From an uncultured Clostridia bacterium (GTDB taxonomy: Bacteria; Bacillota; Clostridia; Christensenellales; Aristaeellaceae), in NCBI GenBank assembly GCA_934663595.1, contig CAKUKM010000037.1:1-19406 (forward strand): a stretch of 19,406 nt of DNA. Direction: 5' to 3'. A program made the position numbers and the translations under genes. Of the stretch, positions 15,821 through 19,406 are shown one piece after another. Under the pieces are notes generated by a model, which had not been told where the DNA came from, searched no databases, and saw only the letters and a program-made list of their open reading frames with translations. Numbering within the stretch: position 1 is the stretch's first letter; every line of letters starts with the position of its first letter.

Positions 15821-16648
15821 TTATTCGCACCTGACCGGAATACAGATTTCGGTTACAAACTTCTCCGTATCGTTGGTAACGCCGTAGTCAATGAGCGTGA
15901 CCTCGCGGGAAAAGCCAGCGATCTGCATTTGATGTCTGTCGATATAGCTCAGCAGCTTTTGATATTGCGCCGGTGCTTCCCTGTGACTGCCGCGAAAGCG
16001 CAGCCGCACGCAGAGCGTTTCCGGCAGCGCCAGCGTTTCGCCCGTGTAAATATCCTCCTGATCCAATATCAGAAAAATGCCGTCATACTGCGCCGTGTCC
16101 GCTTTTTGCAAGTGCTCCACCGAAATGCCCAGCCCCACCTTGCCGAGAAAGACGACGGCTTCCGCATCGGACTGATCCAGCTTTCGGATCGGCGCTTCCA
16201 TATCGGCGGAGCCGTCGATTTTCAGCGGATCGTCTACCCACACAATGCGGTAGGCGGGGAGCTGAATCAGCGAGACGGCGTTCAGCGGCGTGTTTTCAGC
16301 ATCCGTCAGCCAGTTCAGGCGATGATCAATCTTCTGCTCAATGCGCTTCAGCGCCCGTTGCTTTTTGAGCACCGCCTGCTTCTGCTGACGGAGCTTTTCC
16401 TTAATGCGGTCAATGTCCCTGTTTTTGAGGAAGTCCTCGATCTCGGACAGCGGCATATCCAGCGCCCGCAGATAGCGGATGGTGTTCAGCGCTTCAAATT
16501 GTTCCGTTCCGTAATATCGGTAGTTGGAATCCGGAGAGATATAGGCCGGAGTCAGCAGGCCGATGTTTTCATAGTGACGCAGGCTGCTGCCGCTGATGTG
16601 GAACAGCTTTGACACCTCGCCTATGGGGAAAAGCCCTTTTCGATTCAC
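15821..16648 (-). CDS. MerR-family regulator with ligand-binding C-terminal domain
   Basis: The 275-residue protein has a MerR winged helix-turn-helix at the N terminus (FPIGEVSKLFHISGSSLRHY, YENIGLL, NYRYYG), a coiled-coil dimer helix around residues 75-110 (rich in K, Q, R), and a C-terminal region of about 155 residues resembling the GyrI-like effector-binding domain of BmrR-type multidrug regulators. Such proteins activate efflux genes when a drug binds. The start is GTG, with GGAGGG 6 nt upstream; GTGA overlaps the stop of the MATE gene, so the two are co-translated. It probably controls the palindromic 19-bp-spacer promoter at 18042-18072 and therefore itself. Confidence 0.9.
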   Translation of the reverse strand: MNRKGLFPIGEVSKLFHISGSSLRHYENIGLLTPAYISPDSNYRYYGTEQFEALNTIRYLRALDMPLSEIEDFLKNRDIDRIKEKLRQQKQAVLKKQRALKRIEQKIDHRLNWLTDAENTPLNAVSLIQLPAYRIVWVDDPLKIDGSADMEAPIRKLDQSDAEAVVFLGKVGLGISVEHLQKADTAQYDGIFLILDQEDIYTGETLALPETLCVRLRFRGSHREAPAQYQKLLSYIDRHQMQIAGFSREVTLIDYGVTNDTEKFVTEICIPVRCE

Positions 16649-18008
16649 TGTTTACCCTCCAATCTCCCCCGTTTGGCACTGCGGCGCATCACGGCGAAGG
16701 CGATCACGCAGATCACAACGGACAGCAGCGAGCCTGCCGCCGTCGCCAGTCCCATCGGGAACAGCGTTGTCGGGAACAGCTGCGAGGTCAGATAAACGCC
16801 GGGGATGCGCATCAGCACAATCGCGAGGATGTTATGCAGGAATGACAGCCCCGATTTTCCGCAGACGCAGAAATAGCCGCTGAAGCTGAAATGAACGCCC
16901 GCAAAAATGCAGTCGAAAATGTATCCCCGAAGATATTGCCCGCCGAAGCGAACGACTTCCGCGCCATCCGCTGTGCTTTGATCCGTAAACAGGGCGACGA
17001 TGGGCTCCGCCGCAAATTGAATGACGATTGAAGTGAGAAGGCCGAAGCCCACGGCAAGAGCAATCGCATACCGCAGCGTCCGAAGCGCCCGTTCCGGCTT
17101 GCCCGCTCCGATGTTCTGCGCGCCCAGCGCCGAAACGGCGGAGAGCATCGATGAGGGAACCAGGAACAGGAAGCTCATGACCTTTTCCACAATGCCGACG
17201 GCCGCCGCGTCGTTCAGTCCCCGATGATTGGTAATGATCGTGATTACGATGAACGCGATCTGGATCAGGCCGTCCTGCAGGGTGATGGGAACGCCGATTT
17301 TCAGAATTTTGCCCATCACCGGACGGCGGGGCCTGAAGTCGGCTCTTTCCAGCGCGATGCTCTTTCGCTTCAGAATTATGAGCAGAGACACGGCCACGCT
17401 GATCGCCTGCGATACCGTCGTGCCCAGCGCCGCGCCGGCAGGGCCGAGATGGAACACGCCCATAAAGAGATAGTCCAGCGCGATATTCGCGGCACAGGCC
17501 ACTGCGATGAAATACATCGGGCTTTTGCTGTCGCCCATGCCGCGGAAGATGGCGCTGATGATGTTATAAGCCGTGATAAAGGACAGGCCGATAAAGCAGA
17601 TGGTCAGATAGGCGTCGTGCCGCCGACGGCCTCCGTCGGTGTGGACATTACGGAAACGATTGGCCGCACCAGCGCGAGCAAAACAGCCGTCAGCGCGACG
17701 GTCGCCGCCATGAACAGCACGACGGTGTTGCCCACGTCCCTGGCGGCCTGCCTGCGGTCGTCCGCGCCGACGGCCTGGCCGATGCTGACGGTCGTTCCCA
17801 TGGCAAGCCCGACGATCATCACCGTGAGCATATGCATAACCTGCGAGCCGATGGAAACGGCGGTCGTGCTGGCCACGCCCTCGAACTGGCCGATGATGAA
17901 CAGATCCGCCATGCCGTAGAGCGTTTGCAGGAAATACGAGAGCAGATAGGGCAGCGAGAACAGAATGACATTCCTGAATACGCTGCCGGTGGTGAGGTTC
18001 CTTTCCAT
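16645..18008 (-). pseudogene. MATE-family multidrug efflux transporter, single frameshift
   Basis: The reading begins at ATG 18008 (MERNLTTGSVFRNVILFSLP), a typical MATE N terminus, and stays open through three membrane segments to TPTEAVGGTT. It then hits a stop at 17604. The homologous continuation (AYLTICFIGLSFITAYNI, then FRGMGDSKSPMYF) lies in another frame from about 17614 to the stop at 16645. Restoring one base near 17611-17614 (GGCACGACG-GCCTAT) would give about 454 residues, the normal MATE length, with no other defect. MATE proteins export drugs in exchange for Na+ or H+. The lesion is either a recent inactivation or a sequence error; the rest of the gene is well kept, and the site is not a long homopolymer. 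It is first in an operon with the MerR gene, directly behind the MerR-type promoter. Confidence 0.85.
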
Positions 18009-18041
18009 AGTCCTTCCTTCTTCCCGTTTGACTTCCCTTGA

Positions 18042-18072
18042 ATTATAAACTTTGCAACGGTTGCAAAGTCAA
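18042..18072 (-). promoter_or_regulatory. MerR-type promoter with 19-bp spacer and central palindrome
   Basis: On the minus strand -35 TTGACT (plus 18067-18072) and -10 TATAAT (18042-18047) are 19 nt apart instead of 17. A perfect 10-bp inverted repeat with a 1-nt centre (ACTTTGCAAC/GTTGCAAAGT, 18049-18069) fills the spacer. This is the standard design of promoters activated by MerR proteins twisting the DNA. The MATE start codon lies 34 nt downstream of the -10. Confidence 0.85.
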
Positions 18073-18278
18073 GCGTGGAAACGAAATTTAACTCAATCAA
18101 ACGGGCGCCGGCTTTGCGCGTATGAGAGCAATGCCTTCGGCGCGCTGTCGGGAAATCTCCGCGCAGAGGGGTGTTCATGCTGGGGCAGGAACATAGATTG
18201 CCAATACGCGCCCTCTGCACCGGCAAGTTCGTAATAGACGAGATTACAGTATGCTGAGCTTTTCAGGCGGATTTGCGA
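18073..18278. other. Intergenic stretch with a nested inverted repeat, no gene seen
   Basis: No supported gene lies between the divergent promoters. GCAGAGGG (18163-18170) can pair with CCCTCTGC (18211-18218), and inside it TGTTC (18172-18176) with GAACA (18189-18193). The loops are large, so a structured RNA is only a possibility. Confidence 0.35.
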
Positions 18279-18307
18279 TTGAATGATGCGCAAGAATGTG
18301 TTATTAT
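18279..18307 (+). promoter_or_regulatory. Promoter of the ABC-F gene
   Basis: -35 TTGAAT (18279-18284), 17 nt, -10 TATTAT (18302-18307). The start codon follows 82 nt downstream, leaving a leader of about 75 nt. Leaders of ABC-F resistance genes often contain attenuators; I see no clear one here. Confidence 0.6.
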
Positions 18308-18389
18308 ATTATTACACTGAGAACGGAGCCGCTGTGCTCGCATTGTAGGGCAAATTGACAAAGCGCCCGCGCGTTTTGGGGAGGACGAT

Positions 18390-19406
18390 ATGAGGCTGAT
18401 TGACATTCGCGACGCGGCGTTCGGGTGGTCGCGGCAGACGACGCTGTTTCGCGTTGAGCGGCTGTGCATCCGAAGCGGCGATAAGGTGATCCTGATCGGC
18501 CCCAACGGCAGCGGTAAGACGACGCTCTTCAAGCTGCTCTCCGGCGAGGAGCGCTTTGCAGCCGGCGAAGTGTTCGTGCAGCCGCGTCTGGCGGTCGCGC
18601 GGTTCGAGCAGCGCGCGCTCTACAGCGGCACGGTGCGGACGCTCTTTGATTCCCTGTTTCGGGCGGTCATGGCGGTCGAGGAGGAGATTAGAGCGACGGA
18701 GCGGCGGCTGGAAACCGACTGGAGCGAGCCGCTTTTGAAAAAATACGAATCGTTGCAGAGCCAGTTCGACAGTCTGGGCGGCTATCAATATCTGGTGGAT
18801 AGGGATTCCTTCATTGAGACGTTCGACCTGAGCGACAAGCTGGAGACGCCGTTCGAATGCCTGAGCGGCGGCGAGCGGCAATATGTGCGGCTGGCCATGA
18901 CGCTGTTCGCGCAGTGCGATCTGATGCTGCTGGACGAGCCGTTCTGTTATCTGGACGCGGAGAAAAGCCGGTGGCTGTGCGCGTATCTGAAGAATACGCC
19001 GCGGGCGTTTGTGCTGACCGGCCACGGCGAGAGCGTTCAGCGCGGCCTTACGGCGCAGACCATCGAAATTTCTCACGGCACGGTGCTCATGTATTCGTCG
19101 GATATAGATGCGGCCCGGCGCCAGAAATCGGTTCTGGAACAGCGAATTGAGCGGAAAAATCGGGACGTCGCCAAGGAAATTGAGCTGAGAAAGCAGGAGA
19201 TTGAGCGCAGACGGCGCTGGATGAAAACCGCCGAGGTCAAAAAGCCCCACGCGATTGTGGTTCGGCGCATGGAACGGGAAATCAGTCAGCTGGAAGCCAT
19301 GCGGCAGGCGTCGCTCTACGACGAGGATTTGGCGTATGGCTTTCAGTTCCAATTTGACGAGGAGCGCTGGAACACGAACGAAGCGATTCTGGAGGCCAAA
19401 CGCGTC
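18390..19406 (+). CDS. ABC-F family ATPase, 3' end outside window
   Basis: The frame is open from ATG 18390 (GGGGAGG 5 nt upstream) to the window edge: 339 codons, about two thirds of a usual ABC-F protein. Seen are Walker A GPNGSGKTT (37-45), signature LSGGE (158-162), Walker B LMLLDEP (178-184), then the start of a charged helical linker (about 238-305) as found between the two ATPase domains of this family; the second ATPase domain would lie beyond the edge. There are no membrane segments. ABC-F proteins act on the ribosome, as translation factors or by displacing antibiotics. Two family motifs are altered: the usual LDEPTNHLD reads LDEPFCYLD, and the SHDR-type switch histidine lies in LTGHGESV. 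The neighbouring MATE/MerR genes suggest drug resistance, but a housekeeping role is also possible. Confidence 0.85.
   Translation, partial: MRLIDIRDAAFGWSRQTTLFRVERLCIRSGDKVILIGPNGSGKTTLFKLLSGEERFAAGEVFVQPRLAVARFEQRALYSGTVRTLFDSLFRAVMAVEEEIRATERRLETDWSEPLLKKYESLQSQFDSLGGYQYLVDRDSFIETFDLSDKLETPFECLSGGERQYVRLAMTLFAQCDLMLLDEPFCYLDAEKSRWLCAYLKNTPRAFVLTGHGESVQRGLTAQTIEISHGTVLMYSSDIDAARRQKSVLEQRIERKNRDVAKEIELRKQEIERRRRWMKTAEVKKPHAIVVRRMEREISQLEAMRQASLYDEDLAYGFQFQFDEERWNTNEAILEAKRV

Noticed and set aside
1..19406. CRISPR arrays, tRNA and rRNA genes, replication origin
   Set aside because: I looked for regularly spaced repeats, cloverleaf-like segments and conserved rRNA sequences and saw none.

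Overview
The window reads as chromosomal DNA of a GC-rich member of the Bacillota, probably an uncultured gut-type Clostridia. The clues are strong AGGAGG-type ribosome binding sites, an LplB/YtcP-type sugar importer without its own ATPase, and a membrane-anchored AraC regulator of the YesS kind. The placement is an inference; there is no rRNA, tRNA or housekeeping marker here. Several large open frames are only antisense shadows of real genes.

Layout. (1) 1-1303 is a decayed left flank: hairpins, a frameshifted remnant of a tyrosine recombinase, and a leftward terminator. (2) 1428-6117 (minus) is a three-gene operon: a two-domain concanavalin-A-like protein, an intracellular right-handed beta-helix protein of the pectate-lyase-3 type, and a broken gene in which the front of a short-chain dehydrogenase is joined in frame to the back of an enolase-superfamily sugar-acid dehydratase. 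(3) 6235-8502 (minus) encodes the transmembrane AraC-type regulator. (4) 8744-15772 (plus) is a five-gene operon: two permeases, a solute-binding protein, a melibiase-like TIM-barrel glycosidase and an FAD-dependent oxidoreductase with a C-terminal discoidin-like domain. (5) 15821-18008 (minus) holds a MATE efflux gene carrying a single frameshift, coupled to a MerR-type regulator, behind a classic 19-bp-spacer MerR promoter. (6) 18390-19406 (plus) is the first part of an ABC-F ATPase that runs off the window.

Regions 2-4 appear to be one carbohydrate-use system. The regulator would sense a glycan outside the cell, the importer brings it in, and the glycosidase, oxidoreductase, beta-helix and lectin-like proteins, none with a signal peptide, would process it inside. 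The broken dehydrogenase/dehydratase gene hints at a uronate or aldonate product, but the substrate cannot be read from the sequence. The best evidence that the two operons belong together is a shared promoter: TACAATTCC, 21 nt, AATTGTATATTG, 21 nt, then a TATAAT-like -10 box, with identical spacing before both operons. A third inverted repeat with the same 37-nt geometry lies upstream of the regulator's own promoter.

Regions 5-6 look like a separate drug-response pair: MerR/MATE and ABC-F, transcribed divergently from a roughly 380-nt gap.
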